In this document: one piece after another, positions 22,991 through 36,394 of the stretch | How the letters are laid out: the number at the start of each line of letters is the position of its first letter | Numbering within the stretch: position 1 is the first letter of the stretch | Source of the DNA: Ancistrus triradiatus | Lineage: Eukaryota; Chordata; Actinopteri; Siluriformes; Loricariidae | DNA length: 64,000 bases | Direction: 5' to 3' | Assembly (NCBI GenBank): GCA_025084515.1 | Contig: JAJAGP010000209.1 | Coordinates: 342,341-406,340, forward strand | The notes under the pieces: generated by a model | Seen by the model: only the letters and a program-made list of their open reading frames with translations | Databases searched by the model: none | Told to the model about the DNA's origin: nothing | Position numbers and translations under genes: made by a program

Positions 22991-23181
22991 GGTTTGGATT
23001 TTTTTTTTGTCCCTTAATAATAAACACCTTCATTTAAAAACTGCTTTTTTGTGTTTACTTGTGTTGTCTTTGAATAAATTGGTTAATTTAAATTGGTTTG
23101 ATTATCCGAAACACTTGAGTGTGACAAACATGCAAAAAAATAGGAAATCAGGAAGGGGGCAAACACTTTCTCACAACGGTA

Positions 23182-25595
23182 TATGGTAGAGTTCATGCAG
23201 GCTGTTTTGTGGGTGCAGGCAATGGCAAAATAGCTATGAAATGAAATTAAAATCCAACACTTCAACCCTCTGAAATGCTTCAATATTAGTTCTTTGTTTT
23301 CATGTTAGTTTTTCAAAGAGAAACAAAAAGCATGTCTGCTCTTAAACTTGGACCTCTTTAATGCAAAATCTAACAATGAGTGTCTGAAATTCATAGGTTG
23401 GTCTGTGACCTGTCATGTCTGAGGTCATGCATTTTATCAGTATCAGTTGAAAAGAAAAAAACACAGCACTTACGACAGGCAAATGTACTGTTGTTAAACA
23501 CCTGGCATGTGATGGTTGTTTTTGGGAATGCTGATTTCATGCTGACATGCAGCATGGTTAATTTCCCTGAGTCAAGTGATCCAGAACCTATTCTGTTGCA
23601 AAATCTCTACCATATTCCTGCACTATGATATTGCATATTTGCATCATGTTCTCTAACAAAACAAAAAGTAATTAAGTTTAAAAATTTTAAATGTTTTCTA
23701 AATGTCTAAGGAGGCTATTATGAACATCCACCTTGTTTTTCTTGTCTTTTATCACTTCGTGCTTCATACCTCCAGAGTAGCAATAGCACAATACAGTCTG
23801 TGAATTTTTTATTTATTTATTTGTTTGTTTGTATGGTTTTTTTTTTAACAAAAGTGTAAATCCACTTTGACACATTGTGACCTGTCTTTTCCGTTTTATG
23901 GGAAAGTACTGAAGCTGTCACGCTATAAACACCATTTCAAGGTTCCTTTCACACTAGATCAGTCTACGAAGCACTTTCCAAGATGCATCAACATTAGTGA
24001 AAGCAGGGAGCTTGTAGTTTTGTTTTGGTCATTTAGTTTAACACACACCACTCTGCTTGGCTCTGCAAGATAACGAATCTGTCATGGCTGTGGGTTCGGC
24101 TGAGCTGGCTGTCAGCTCATAGATGAGCTCAGTGATTAGACTGATGAACAATGCAGACCTTAATCCCTAAAGAATTTCTGCTTCTGTGATCTTTGATCTT
24201 GCTTCTGTTTGAAATACAGAAGAATTCACAAGCCCATTCTTCTGGATAAATTTAATTTAATTCAAGAATGGATAACTAATTCGCATCTGCAGGGCTTCAT
24301 GCTGATGTGAGATGTAGTGGTTTTCTGTTCCCCACTTCTATTTAAGAAATTGCCTCAAGTGACATCTACTTTAAGCACTTGATCATAGTTTTGATATGTT
24401 CTCTAACCAGAGACTGCTTATGTATACCTTTCAATTAGCTTCTTTAAAGGCCACACTTTATACTCCTCTTCAAGAAGTGGTCTTCATGACAATGATCAAG
24501 GATCTGGCACCAGAGCGCCAATGTCAGCCTGTCAAAACTGCCCTTTTCTGAACAATTGGTTTTGAGTGCCTTTACCTTTAAATGTTTATGACCCTCTCAG
24601 CCCACCCCAGCATCTAGATCTGTGCCTGTGTGTCTGTGTAGTGTGAATGTGAGTATGTAAGTGACTGAGACTACCTTACCGGTTGTGGGATCACTTTCTC
24701 GTTAGCTCATTTTTGGACGACAGACTGTTCTAACTCTGTTGGTGTGTTTTGAGACTTTTTTTTGTGCAAGTTACTTGTCTGCGTCTATGCCTATGACTTT
24801 CCGCTACTTATTTGTAACAAACTGTAAATGACATTTGGAAGTCTATGGGGCTGCCTTGCCACTGCCACCCTTGACTTGCTCAATTTGGAATTGGCCCTAG
24901 ATATTAGAAGATAATCTAAAAAATTATAAAGCTGCTTTGAGACAATGCTCCATTGTAAAAAGCGCTATATAAATAAATCTGACTAGTACTCCTCAAACCC
25001 CCCATCTGTATATTCTATCACACCTATAACTATATAAACTTGATAAAAACCTGATCTTACAGTATATGAGTAGTTTCAAAGTAACTTTTTGTGTCAGTAT
25101 AACCTTGTGTCTGTTAGAAATAGTCATTGATGCTGAAAGCGAAAATAAAAGCGAAAACCAAACAAACTACCAATGCCTTTGTCAAACAAAAATAATACCA
25201 TCCTCTTTAGTATTATGTCATTTATCTACCCAGGACCGTACTAACAGTACATTACACTATTTACTACAATTATTGGGAATTTCCATAAAGTGAAAATGCA
25301 CTGGTTTTAGGGGATGCTACCTAGATGGTAGCGTTAGACTTGTTTTTTTCTGCGGTATCTCTGATTGACTTATGTATTGTTTGCATGCAGTTCTCTTGTG
25401 AAAATGCCCTTTATACTATATACTATTATGCTATATCTTTAGACCTATATTATGCAGGCATAAAAAGATTATATGACTATGGTTATGTTCGGTCAATGTC
25501 CTATTTCCCAGAACATAATGCGGTTGTTAAATGACGCATGGCTCTAATTTGTTGTATTAAAATAATTGGAACATTCACATTACATAACTGTTCTT
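23182..25595 (+). other. PLEKHG intron 1, unannotated part
   Basis: Mostly unclassified AT-rich sequence. A short (TTTA/TTTG)n run lies at 23808-23831. At 24895-24985 the sequence 'aagctgctttgagacaatgc' followed by 'aaaaagcgctatataaataa' resembles the 3' end of a dispersed teleost repeat; the class is not clear to me. No exon seen. Confidence 0.4.
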
Positions 25596-25810
25596 ACAGC
25601 AGTTTTTTAGAGCTGACGCTGCTAACTTAACTCCGCTGTATGCCCTGAATGTGACATGATTCAGTTTCTGTGTGATGAATCGACTCTGGCTCTGTTAAGG
25701 TGGACTCCTAGTTCTTAGGGCCTTGAATCACAGAAGTGACTCATATATTCATTCAGTATTGTGCACATGTGAGTCAAAGCACCAATGATGACTTGAATAA
25801 AAACAGAGAA
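25596..25810 (+). repeat. unclassified dispersed repeat R1, partial copy
   Basis: Matches 60895-61130 over about 200 bases (tagagctgacgctgctaact, tgtgacatgattcagtttct, acatgtgagtcaaagca). No coding features. Confidence 0.6.
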
Positions 25811-25984
25811 ATGGCTATATTTATAACACTATTTGACAATGGTCGTCCCAGTACTCTTCACTGAAAGGAATATGAATAATAATTGAATTAAAAAATATAG
25901 GGGGTGTATGTAATGCTTGTGTATGCATGTGTGTGCTCTAGACTTGTCACCACATTCATTCATGCTGCCTGCCAATCTCAGTTT

Positions 25985-26760
25985 TCCATTCTACCACATA
26001 CTAAAGGTGCTCCTTTTGGATTCAGATCTGGCGATTAGAAAAGCCACTGAAGCACAATGAAACCATTGTCGTTTTCACGGAGCTGGTTTGAGATGACTTG
26101 TGCTTTGTGACAAGCCGTATTATTGTGCTGAAAGTAGCCATTAGATGATGATAAATGGTGTCTATGAAGGGATATTCATAACGTAGCAAAAATACTTGGA
26201 TAGGCTGTGGCATTCAACAATGCTCAATTGCTATTAGGTGCTATTGCGTGCCAAAAAACATTCACCACTTCATCACATCAACAATACACCTCTACAAGCC
26301 TACCCTGCTTAAACTGGTAGGTTGGCTGTTTTCTGAATTCTGACCCATCTGCATATAGTAGTAGAATTTGGGATTTACCAGGTCAGGCATCATGTATCTA
26401 ATCTTTAACTGTCCAGGTTGGTAGCCTGAATTGTTCTTGGGAGCAGGAATAGAATGTGTTGTAGTCTATCAGCCTCAAGGCTTGGCATGTTGTGCATTCA
26501 GAGATGCTTTTCTGATTACCTCTGTTGTAAAGATGTGGTTGGGAGTATTCTTTGCAACAGTAAGTTATTGTAGCCTTTTTGTATTATGTTTTCCTTTCTT
26601 CAGGGTAAGACCCATGGAATCCCAGTATTCTCTCTGTGCTTTGATAACTGCCCCCTCTCCCCCAATCTGTACGAGTCTTACAGCATTATTTAGTTTCATA
26701 ATCGCTTCCAGCAAGCCTCACAGCTGCAGTTAGCGTTCTACCGGTACTCAGACTTCCTCT
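25985..26760 (-). mobile_element. Tc1-like family M remnant
   Basis: The antisense transposase traces a common teleost family. It shows 'ggtgctccttttggattcag', 'ggaaagtagccatta'-like and 'gataggctgtggcattcaac' segments, then 'ctcaaggcttggcatgttgt' and 'cattcagagatgcttttctg'. Multiple deletions; no open frame of note. Terminal repeats were not found. Confidence 0.6.
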
Positions 26761-27306
26761 GCCTCAGACCTACAGTGAGATGGCAAGTGGCTGGCACAAA
26801 CTAGCACGCAACACTGATTTACTCTGTGCACTGGAATGGCAGGAATTTTCCTCTTTCAAGCCAGTATCATTCTGTAGCCATTTCCCTCAGCATTGAGGGC
26901 AAGGCAGGGGGCAGCTGGAATGCATGGCTCTAGCTCAACTCCATGAATTAGAATGTCTTGGCCTTGCACATGGTTGGATTTCATTAAGTGCCTCGAATGC
27001 AGGGAGAGAATGGTTTGTAGTAGTTCGGGTTGGGAACTAGGGCTGCTGGAATGCACTTGTCTTTAAGATGAAGATGCTGTGACTCACTACGAAACATCCT
27101 GGTACCATTCAATAGGATTAGAGAAAGCATAATATCCTCAGTGAAGAAATTTGTCTAGATCACAGCCACAAAATTTGTTTGTTCCGAGTTAAGTAATCTG
27201 ATCTGGCTTAAAGGAGAGATTTATTATCCAGTGGCATTCATTAAAATTTGTCACATTTATAAGATTTGAGGTGTGCGTATGGCACTTTTTACAGATTGAG
27301 ACAATA
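26761..27306 (+). other. PLEKHG intron 1, unannotated part
   Basis: Nothing recognised in this stretch. Confidence 0.4.
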
Positions 27307-27562
27307 CAGTGGTACCTTGGTTCTCGTTGTTAATTCATTCCAGAAGGCTTGTCGAGTACCGAAACAATGAATACCAAGCAAATTTTCCCATAAGGAATAA
27401 TGTAAATTGAATTAATCCGTTCCAGACCCCCAGAAAATCCACCTAGTGTAAGGCATTAAATGCATTAATGGAGTTGTATTGTACAGGTGCTCCCTGATTT
27501 ACGACTGGGACATTTTCCGACAAATCCATCATAATTTAAATGCATCATGAACTGAGTAGTTT
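27307..27562 (+). repeat. MITE family O, left part only
   Basis: It begins at TA with 'cagtggtaccttggttctcg' and runs parallel to 62462-62700 (aattttcccataaggaataa, gaattaatccgttccagacc, ggtgctccctgatttacgac). The right half is absent. Confidence 0.75.
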
Positions 27563-28029
27563 CATATAGTCTGTACTATGGGTGGGCGGTATATCACTTC
27601 AACCGGTACTTCGGTGTTAATTCCCGTACAGTATGCATTTTTCATATACCCCTATACCAGTGCATAGCAGAAACACAGCTCTAACAAATAGCCAGCAAAT
27701 GATGTAATATTTTTCGCCACTATGAGCGCTGCTGCGCTCTGAGTAGAACTACATCACCGAACAGCATGCTGGGTAAAGTTGGCTAGCCAGAGTAGAATAA
27801 CATACATCACAGTCTGCTAACAGCTGGGAAAGGCTCCATCAGATTAAAGAACAGAACACAGAACTGGATTATAAAGTGAGATCGGCGATGCAAAGAAGAA
27901 CCAAACGCAGTAACTCTGGAGACTGGTTCAGAGTAATGATTAACCCACTGACTTCAGGGGATGTCTTACCGGGAGCGAAAATACAGCAAAAATAGGCACC
28001 TCTCTCTTTTAAGCTCTTCCTTTAAGATG
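27563..28029 (+). other. PLEKHG intron 1, probable repeat remnant
   Basis: The segment 'gggtgggcggtatatcactt' and following bases at 27580-27720 look like the internal part of a widespread fish repeat, but I cannot assign it. Nothing else recognised. Confidence 0.35.
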
Positions 28030-28750
28030 TACAGTGGGGCAAAAAAGTATTTAGTCAGCCACTGACATGAACATCCAACTCCATCCACAAATTTTCTATG
28101 GGGTTGTGGTCTGTAGACTGGTTAGGCCACTCCAGGACCTTGAAATGCTTTTTACGGAGCCACTCCTTCATTGCCCGAGTGGTGTGTTTGGAATCATTGT
28201 TATGCTGGAAGCCCCAGCCATGTTCCAGGGAGGGAGGTTATCAGTGGTCTGGTATGGCTTCCATTTTCTTACAGTTGCTCCCACAGTTGATTTATTCACA
28301 CCAACCTGATTGCCTATTGTAGATTCACTCTTCCAAGCCTGGTGCAGGTCTACAATTTTCTACCTGGTGTCCTTCGACAGCTCTTTGGTCTTGAGTTTGG
28401 AGTCTGACTGTTTGAGGCTGTGGACAGGTGTATTTTATACAGATAACGAGGTCAAACAGGTGCCATTAATACAGGTAACGAGTGGAGAACAGAAGAGCTT
28501 AATAAAGAAAAAGTTGCATGTTTGTGAGAGCCAAAAATCTTACTTGTTTGTGGGTGACCAAATACTTATTTTCCACCATGATTTACAACTAAATTGTTTA
28601 AAAATCCTACAATGTGATTTCCTGGACTTTCTTTTCTGATTTTGTCTCTCATAGTTGGTGTACCTATAATGAAAATTACAGACCTCTCTCATCTAAGTAG
28701 GAGACCTTGCACAATCAGTGGCTGACTAAATAGTGTTCTGCCCCACTTTA
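28030..28750 (-). mobile_element. Tc1-like family B, internally deleted copy (B1)
   Basis: TA-bounded termini 'cagtggggcaaaaaagtatt' (28032) and complement ending 'ttctgccccactt' (28748). The body matches family B in antisense. Confidence 0.85.
28060..28400 (-). pseudogene. family B transposase pseudogene (B1)
   Basis: In antisense the helix-turn-helix half (TKELSKDTR, then IGNQVGVNKSTVGATVRKW) runs from 28400 down to about 28265. It is joined to the catalytic end: HNNDSKHTTRAMKEWL with Asp changed to Asn, then DHNPIENLW. The original ATG is missing and the first-Asp region is deleted. Confidence 0.75.
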
Positions 28751-29393
28751 TAATACTTTTGTCTCATTTGTTTAACTGGGTTCTCTTTATCTATCGTATT
28801 TTCCGGGCCATAAAGCGCACCGGGTTATAAGACGCATGAAATGAAACAAAACTCTTAAGTTCCGTCGGAAGCTCAGTTTGGTCTTTACCTGGCGCAGGGC
28901 GTCTTCTTGCTTCCTCCACTTCCGTACCATTGATTCGTTAATGTTGAATTCTCTCACAGCTGCTCTATGTCCATGTTGTACTGCGTGACTGATAGCGTTG
29001 TGTTTGTGTTTGAAATCCGTCTTCGAAAATAAATGAATGAATGCACGTACCCTAATGCTGAAGCACATACCGTATTACTCCGCTATGCTGCGCACTACGG
29101 TTGCCGTAAGCTTCGTAACTTACCAAGGGCCGTGCTTAAAACATTTTGACAGATTTATGAGCGCCATGTACCATCTACAATCAGTTCTAGGTCAGAAGGT
29201 TCAACCAGAATTAATTCATACATTAGACGCACCGCATTTTAAAGCGCACTGTCGATTTTTGAGAAAGTTAAAGGATTTTAAGTGCGCCTTATGGTCCAAA
29301 AAATACGGTACTTTTAGGATGTCTGAAAATCTGATGATGTTTTAGGTCATATGCAGAAATTTTTAAGGGTTCACAAACTTTCAAGCACCACTG
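28751..29393 (+). mobile_element. Tc1-like family A, 3' end fragment (A5), split by pogo-like copy 3
   Basis: Only the family A 3' terminal region is present. 28751-28793 (taatacttttgtctcatttg, then gggttctctttatcta) and 29311-29393 (cttttaggatgtctgaaaat, then ttcaagcaccactg) are continuous with each other once the pogo-like element is removed. Confidence 0.85.
28792..29310 (-). mobile_element. pogo-like non-autonomous DNA transposon, copy 3 (short form)
   Basis: Inserted at TA, with TA at 28792-28793 and 29309-29310. Termini are 'cgtattttccgggccataaa' and its complement. The - strand at 28826-29040 carries the open HTH segment (HAVQHGHRAAV, then REFNINESMVRKWRKQEDA). The uninterrupted target is seen at 39955 (ctttatctacttttagg), giving a direct empty-site comparison. 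Confidence 0.9.
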
Positions 29394-29395
29394 TA

Positions 29396-29612
29396 CTTTG
29401 TTAGTCCCCTTTGTCAGTGCCCTCACAGGATGACCACAGATCAGGTACTATTTTGGTGGTGGATCATTCTCAGCACTGCAGTGACGCTGGTTATTTGCTG
29501 TACACTCTATTAGACACGTCTACCATATTACTCCACCTTGCAGATATAAAGTCAGAGACGGAAACTCATCTGTTGTTGCATAGTTTGTGATCGGCAATCT
29601 CTAATCCTTCAT
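29396..29612 (+). repeat. teleost MITE family K, fragment
   Basis: Matches 36405-36620 ('aggtactattttggtggtgg', 'cattctcagcactgcagtga', 'agtcagagacggaaactcat'). Only the left-middle portion is present. Confidence 0.65.
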
Positions 29613-30192
29613 CAGTGTTTGTTACCAACTTTGTGATTATATTTCTTCAGTCAATCTTCTTTCCAGTCCTTCCAAACTTTCTTACAACTTTGAGGTTTAT
29701 TCCTGGCTTATTCTACTCACCACCAAATCACAAATCACCGTCAACACTGTTTATTAATTCTTAACAGCTGTACTTTCAAGCTTCATTTTGGACTCCAAGC
29801 ACGGCATTCAATGATCAAGACGGTCGTTTTATGACTTTAGTTTTCTTTCTTGACAGCCTGTTCAGAGACCCTGGCAACCGTTCTGATATTCAACAGACAA
29901 CTGCACAACAGTTACCAAACAAACATATAAAGTAGTGTTAATTATTGTTTTCATAATTCAAGTAAACAGAGGGAATATATCCCTTCAAACAATTGCTGGA
30001 TATCAGAATGTTTCATAAGTGCATCTTGGCAAATCCTTGTGGTTGTAGGGTAGAAGCATGCGACTATTTGTACTATTATTTTATTCCACTAGAAGACATG
30101 TCAAGCACAGTAGTTGTGTTGAAAGTGACCAAGTTTTCTTTCTTGGACCTTTTTTCTCAGTGCAACCTTTGTGACCTTTTTTTCTTTTGCAG

Positions 30193-30254
30193 TTTCTGAA
30201 GCTTGAGTGATATGCCAGAGAAGTCCCATCATCATCCAAGCTCAATGGGTGAAG
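30193..30254 (+). other. PLEKHG-family gene exon 2 (5'UTR end plus start codon)
   Basis: The exon lies between a long pyrimidine-tract acceptor (tttttttcttttgcag, ending 30192) and a perfect donor gtaagt at 30255. Bases 30193-30211 are 5'UTR; an in-frame TGA at 30197-30199 lies just upstream of the ATG at 30212-30214, which fixes the start. The coding part is annotated separately. Confidence 0.7.
30212..30254 (+). CDS. PLEKHG-family RhoGEF, start-codon segment
   Basis: Encodes MPEKSHHHPSSMGE and one base of the next codon. Spliced to 56201 it gives GA-G|AA, so the protein continues MGEESPRLSTDSS without a stop. The phase match over a 25.9-kb intron, the two strong splice sites and the upstream in-frame stop support the join. 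The N-terminus is short, His/Ser-rich and probably disordered. The start codon has G at -3. No other ATG in the exon is better placed; Met12 is a possible internal start. It is inference that transcription begins at 10.3 kb rather than from another upstream exon. Confidence 0.68.
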
Positions 30255-30374
30255 GTAAGTCACCAGCCATTGCCTTACCGCTCAAAATCCTTTTGATTCT
30301 AATGACTCGACCTGATTTCTTTTTCATTTGCTTTTCTTTCACGGAAAAAAATGTTGTGTATAGAAGAGTATTCA
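30255..30374 (+). other. start of PLEKHG intron 2
   Basis: Ordinary intron sequence between the donor and a SINE; the intron continues to 56200. Confidence 0.6.
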
Positions 30375-30646
30375 TTCCTCTTAGGGTTGCTAAGGTTGCA
30401 AGGCAGGAACTAAGCCTAGACTGGATGCACACTGACTTGCACTGGGACATGTTTAGAGAAACTAATTGACCGAATGCATATCTTTGCAATATGGGAGTAA
30501 AGCAGAGGAAACCCATGCAGACATGGGGAGAACATGCAAACTCCTCACAGGTAGTCTCTGGGCTGGGAGTTGAGCCAGGAACCTCCGGAGCTGTGAGGCG
30601 ACAGCACTAATCACCGTGCACAGTTTGCCACCGTGCTGCCTAGAAT
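30375..30646 (-). repeat. SINE family 2, antisense copy
   Basis: The body complement 'gggagaacatgcaaactcct' and head complement 'ggagctgtgaggcgacagca' are present; the tail is partly lost. Confidence 0.7.
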
Positions 30647-32433
30647 AGCATGTAGTAAAATGATTTAAGAGTGGTGTTTCTGAATTTAGGGATGCAGATC
30701 AACTAGAACTTGGCTCTGGATATAAAAATCAAGTGCAGCAATATCTGACAGTCAGGTCTGATTAATATAAGTTTATTTGGCCTGAGTAGCTATATGACCC
30801 GAATGGAAAAATTAAGTAATGGTGCTAGATTTGTTCTTTGTGGAAAGTAGTATGACAAGCCTGAATATGTTCCTTTACTGTATTTCTTTTGCTTGGCTGG
30901 GGAATGTGCTTGGCACTGATTTAACACTCATAGAAGAATGCCAATGTCAGTGGCTGGCTTTCCCCTTCTAGCGTTTCATAATCAGCAAGAGCCAGGAAGA
31001 GGCTGGGACTTAGAATCCCTACGTAGTTCTGTTTGTCCATTCACTCCAGTGCTTTCAGGAACCTTGCGTGCCGTTTCTTAATTTGTGGCTTGCGTGAAAT
31101 ATCTTCTGTTGAGGTCTGTCTAGACTAGAAGCTTGTCTGTCACCATCTTTGACCAGAGCCACCATCCCTGGATTCTTCAGACTTTGTTCTGGGATAAAGA
31201 AATGACAGGTTGAGCAGGCAAATGCTGGTCTTCTGAAAGACTGCAGTGGGAAGAATGCTGGTGGTTGGTTGATGTTAAGCTGACAGAACTGTAGTGTCTT
31301 GGTTTGGTCACTCATTAACCCATTGTATGTTAAGCAGTTGTAGTATTTACTTAGCCATCTATGTGCATGTTGATCATTCATCTTCAGTAAGCATTTTATC
31401 CTGATTTCAAGTTTGTATCGGCATACATTCGTTTGAAATTTTCTCAATGAATTGTATCACTAAACATTCATTGTTAAAGGTTTTTAAACCTTCACTGGAG
31501 CACTTCCCAATTCAAAACAATAAGAGCAAAGTACTCAAGTGAGACTCATTTAACACCAAATAGATTGTTCTAACCTTTTGAGGAGTTTGTTTGCTCTTTC
31601 ACTGTTTGAAGAAAGCGGTTAAAGCTTAAGACTTGGGTCTCAATGGATTGGTTTTTCCAGGCGTTTAGTGAAAATTACACATGACGGCAGTCTCCCAACT
31701 AGCAGATGATGTTTGAAGGGTGATAAAGATACAAAGCATTCATGTCTCTTTCAACACAATCCATACCCAGGACCTCTTTAGGCTTCTGCAACCAGAGAAG
31801 AATAGCATCTATATGCTTGACTGCTGCAGCCAAGCACAGAGGAAAGGTGAAAGGGTGTTTAAGACTGGAATTTACTGTTTTATTGCACCCTTGACCGTCC
31901 CACTACTCTCCTGGGGAACTCCTTATTATCCTCAGTGTTTTTTTCCTCGATCAAAATAGCTTCCTCTTACTGTGAGTTAGTCTTATTAGTTTTCAGCTTT
32001 GTGTTGTTCCTGTTGCACCTTTTGTTGAGAGTCTGCAAGTTATTGCGGAGAAAACCAGATATTGATAATGTTGGGGTGGTTAGTGTGTGAGGGAGGGCAC
32101 CTATTGTGAACATTAGCTTAATGAGGCATTCCTTGTAGCCATGGAGATGTCCTCCCCTTTTTAACTGGGTGAAACTACCTCATGGGGGTAAGTAGCCAAC
32201 TTCATTCTTCAGCTAAGATGTGGAAAATGTCTGTAAACCAACATTAACTCTGTTTTGGAACAACCCCTGTATAACCTAAACATTGGATGTCAGTCCCAAG
32301 CCTCAGCCTAACGGAGGATCCCCTGTCTCATGCCCTGCTAACTAGCAATGCGTCCTATGCTCCAGATCAGATTGGATTGGTACCAATACTGGCGTTATTA
32401 AATACATTGGATTATGGCCAGATGTGTTTTATA
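30647..32433 (+). other. PLEKHG intron 2, unannotated part
   Basis: About 1.8 kb in which I recognise no repeat or exon. Confidence 0.4.
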
Positions 32434-32593
32434 TACAGTACTGTGCAAAAGTCTTAGGTCAACATTAGATTTATTGTGGTAGCTATGATATAATCACCAT
32501 ACATAATAATTTCTCAGTCTCTGTAGTAGAATACAACCAGAAAATACAGGAAATGTGTATGCAGTTAAAAAAAAAAAAACAGATAAAAATTCC

Positions 32594-32783
32594 ACAGACT
32601 CCAGACCTGAATATTATAGAGGCAGTGTGGGATCAACTGGACAGAGAAAGAAATAAGAGCCTAAATAAAGAAGAACTCTGGGAAGTGCTGAAAGAAGCCT
32701 AGTTTAATATACCAGAAGATTACTTTAGGACAGTCTCCCCAAAAGAGTTCAAGATGGCAATGGAGGACACAGTAAATAAATGA
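32594..32783 (+). pseudogene. family C transposase, C-terminal remnant
   Basis: Reads PQTPDLNIIEAVWDQLDRER, then SLNKEELWEVLKEA, a stop, and FKMAMEDTVNK before a terminal TGA at 32781-32783. The catalytic Glu (NIIE) is present. The helix-turn-helix and both Asp regions are deleted. Confidence 0.75.
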
Positions 32784-33125
32784 CTTTTGTTCTTAAAATT
32801 GGGGTTCTTATTTTGCGTGCATATTTCCTGCATGTTGTGTTTGAATCTTAATAAAGAGCTGAGATGGACAGATAGACAGACAGATAGATTTAGATATACA
32901 TGTAGATATGAAACCGCAAATCTAATGGCTTGTTTTCAGCACTTTCTAGAGTTCCTCTTTATTTAGACTGTCTTCTGTTTCTTTCTCTGTATTGTTTTTC
33001 TTCTTTCTATTATTATTATTTTTTCTTTCTCTATAATATTCAGGTCTGGAGTTGTTTTAATACTACATACAAATGCCCTGTGTTTTCTGGTCATACTTTA
33101 TTAAAGAGACTGAGAAATATTTATG

Positions 33126-33948
33126 TACAGTGGGGCAAAAAGGTTTTTTCGTCAGCCACTGATTGTGCAAGTTTTCCTATATAAAAAAATCCAGGAAATC
33201 ACATTGTAGGATTTTTAAAGAATTTAATTCTAAATCTTTGTGGAAAATAAGTATGTGGTCACCCACAAACGAGCAAGATTTCTGGCTCTCACAGCCCTGT
33301 TACTTCTTCTTTAAGAAGCTCTTCTGTCCTCCACTAGTTACCTGTATTAATGGCACCTGTTTGACCTCATTATCTGTATAAAAGACACCTGTCCACAGCC
33401 TCAAACAGTCAGACTCCAAACTCAACCATGGGCAAGACCAAAGAGCTGTCGAAGGACACCAGGAAGAAAATTGTAGACCTGCATGAGGCTGGGAAGAGTG
33501 AATCTACAATAGGCAAGCAGGTTGGTGTGAATAAATCAACTGTGGGAGCAATTGTAAGAAAATGGAAGACAAGCCAGTCTCCAGACCTCAGCCCCATAGA
33601 AAATTTGTGGAGAGAGTTGAAAGTCCATGTTGCCCCAAAACATCACTGCTCTAGAGGAGATCTACATGGAGGAATGGGCCAAAATACCAGCTACAGTGTG
33701 TGCAAATCTGGTGAAGACTTGCAGGAAACATTTGACCTCTGTCATTGCCAACAAAGATTAAGTATTGAGTTGAATTTTTGTTATTGACCAAATACTTATT
33801 TTCCACCATGATATACAATTAAATTCTTTAAAAAATGTGATTTCCTGGATTTTTTTTCTCATTTTGTCTCTCATAGTTGAAGTGTACCTATGATGAAAAT
33901 TACAGACCTCTCCTCTTTCGAAGTAGGAGAACTTGCACCCCCACTGTA
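33126..33948 (+). mobile_element. Tc1-like family B, internally deleted copy (B2), nested in C1
   Basis: TA at 33126-33127 and 33947-33948. Ends 'cagtggggcaaaaaggtt' and '...cttgcacccccactg'. Same leader and trailer as B3 at 43622-45060. Confidence 0.9.
33428..33787 (+). pseudogene. family B transposase deletion derivative with open frame
   Basis: A 119-codon frame starts MGKTKELSKDTRKKIVDLHE, a complete N-terminal helix-turn-helix (SESTIGKQVGVNKSTVGAIV). It is fused in frame by an internal deletion of about 0.6 kb to the catalytic end (SPDLSPIENLWRELK). A frameshift then replaces the natural C-terminus. Both catalytic Asp residues are gone, so it cannot transpose DNA, but the DNA-binding half is intact. 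Confidence 0.8.
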
Positions 33949-34013
33949 TGGTCATTATACCAATGCTAAAACAAAAAAATCTAATGGTGGCCTACGACTT
34001 TTGTACAGTACTG

Positions 34014-36080
<2,067 letters not shown>

Positions 36081-36394
36081 GAGAATGGCAGCAAATATTT
36101 AGAAAGAAGATAACAGCAGCTATTAAGCATTAACATAGAATAGCATTATTCTGACCAACAGCTGATGACATCGGTTGGCCTGTGAAACTGTTTGGGGGTG
36201 TGTGAAGAGAGAATGAAGCAGCTGTGGTCACAAGGGACGTGTTGGAAGGACATTGAAAGCAATGTCCAAACAATGTCTCACTTCCAAGAATTTGGGTTAA
36301 TCCTAAACTGGAAAATTCCTAAATTTCATATGTTCAGAAGGTTAATAGGTTGGGGGATAATCCCCCAGTGCTGCCGCAGCAACTCCTGTGATGG

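Larger units (their letters stand above)
21064..23181 (-). mobile_element. Tc1-like family D, full-length copy with nested pogo-like insertion
   Basis: Termini 'cagtggtgtgaaaaagtg' at 21066 and the complementary right end at 23162-23179 are flanked by TA. The inverted repeats extend over 200 bases: aatgcagtttttaaatgaag at 21180 matches its complement near 23025-23045. A 510-bp pogo-like element (22481-22990) sits inside the right repeat. Without it the copy is about 1.6 kb, a normal Tc1 size. Confidence 0.9.
32436..34013 (+). mobile_element. Tc1-like family C copy (C1) with nested family B element
   Basis: Left end 'cagtactgtgcaaaagtctt' and right end 'cgacttttgtacagtactg' are inverted and TA-flanked. 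Removing the family B element (33126-33948) restores a family C 3' region like those at 43401-43621 and 45462-45681. Confidence 0.85.
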
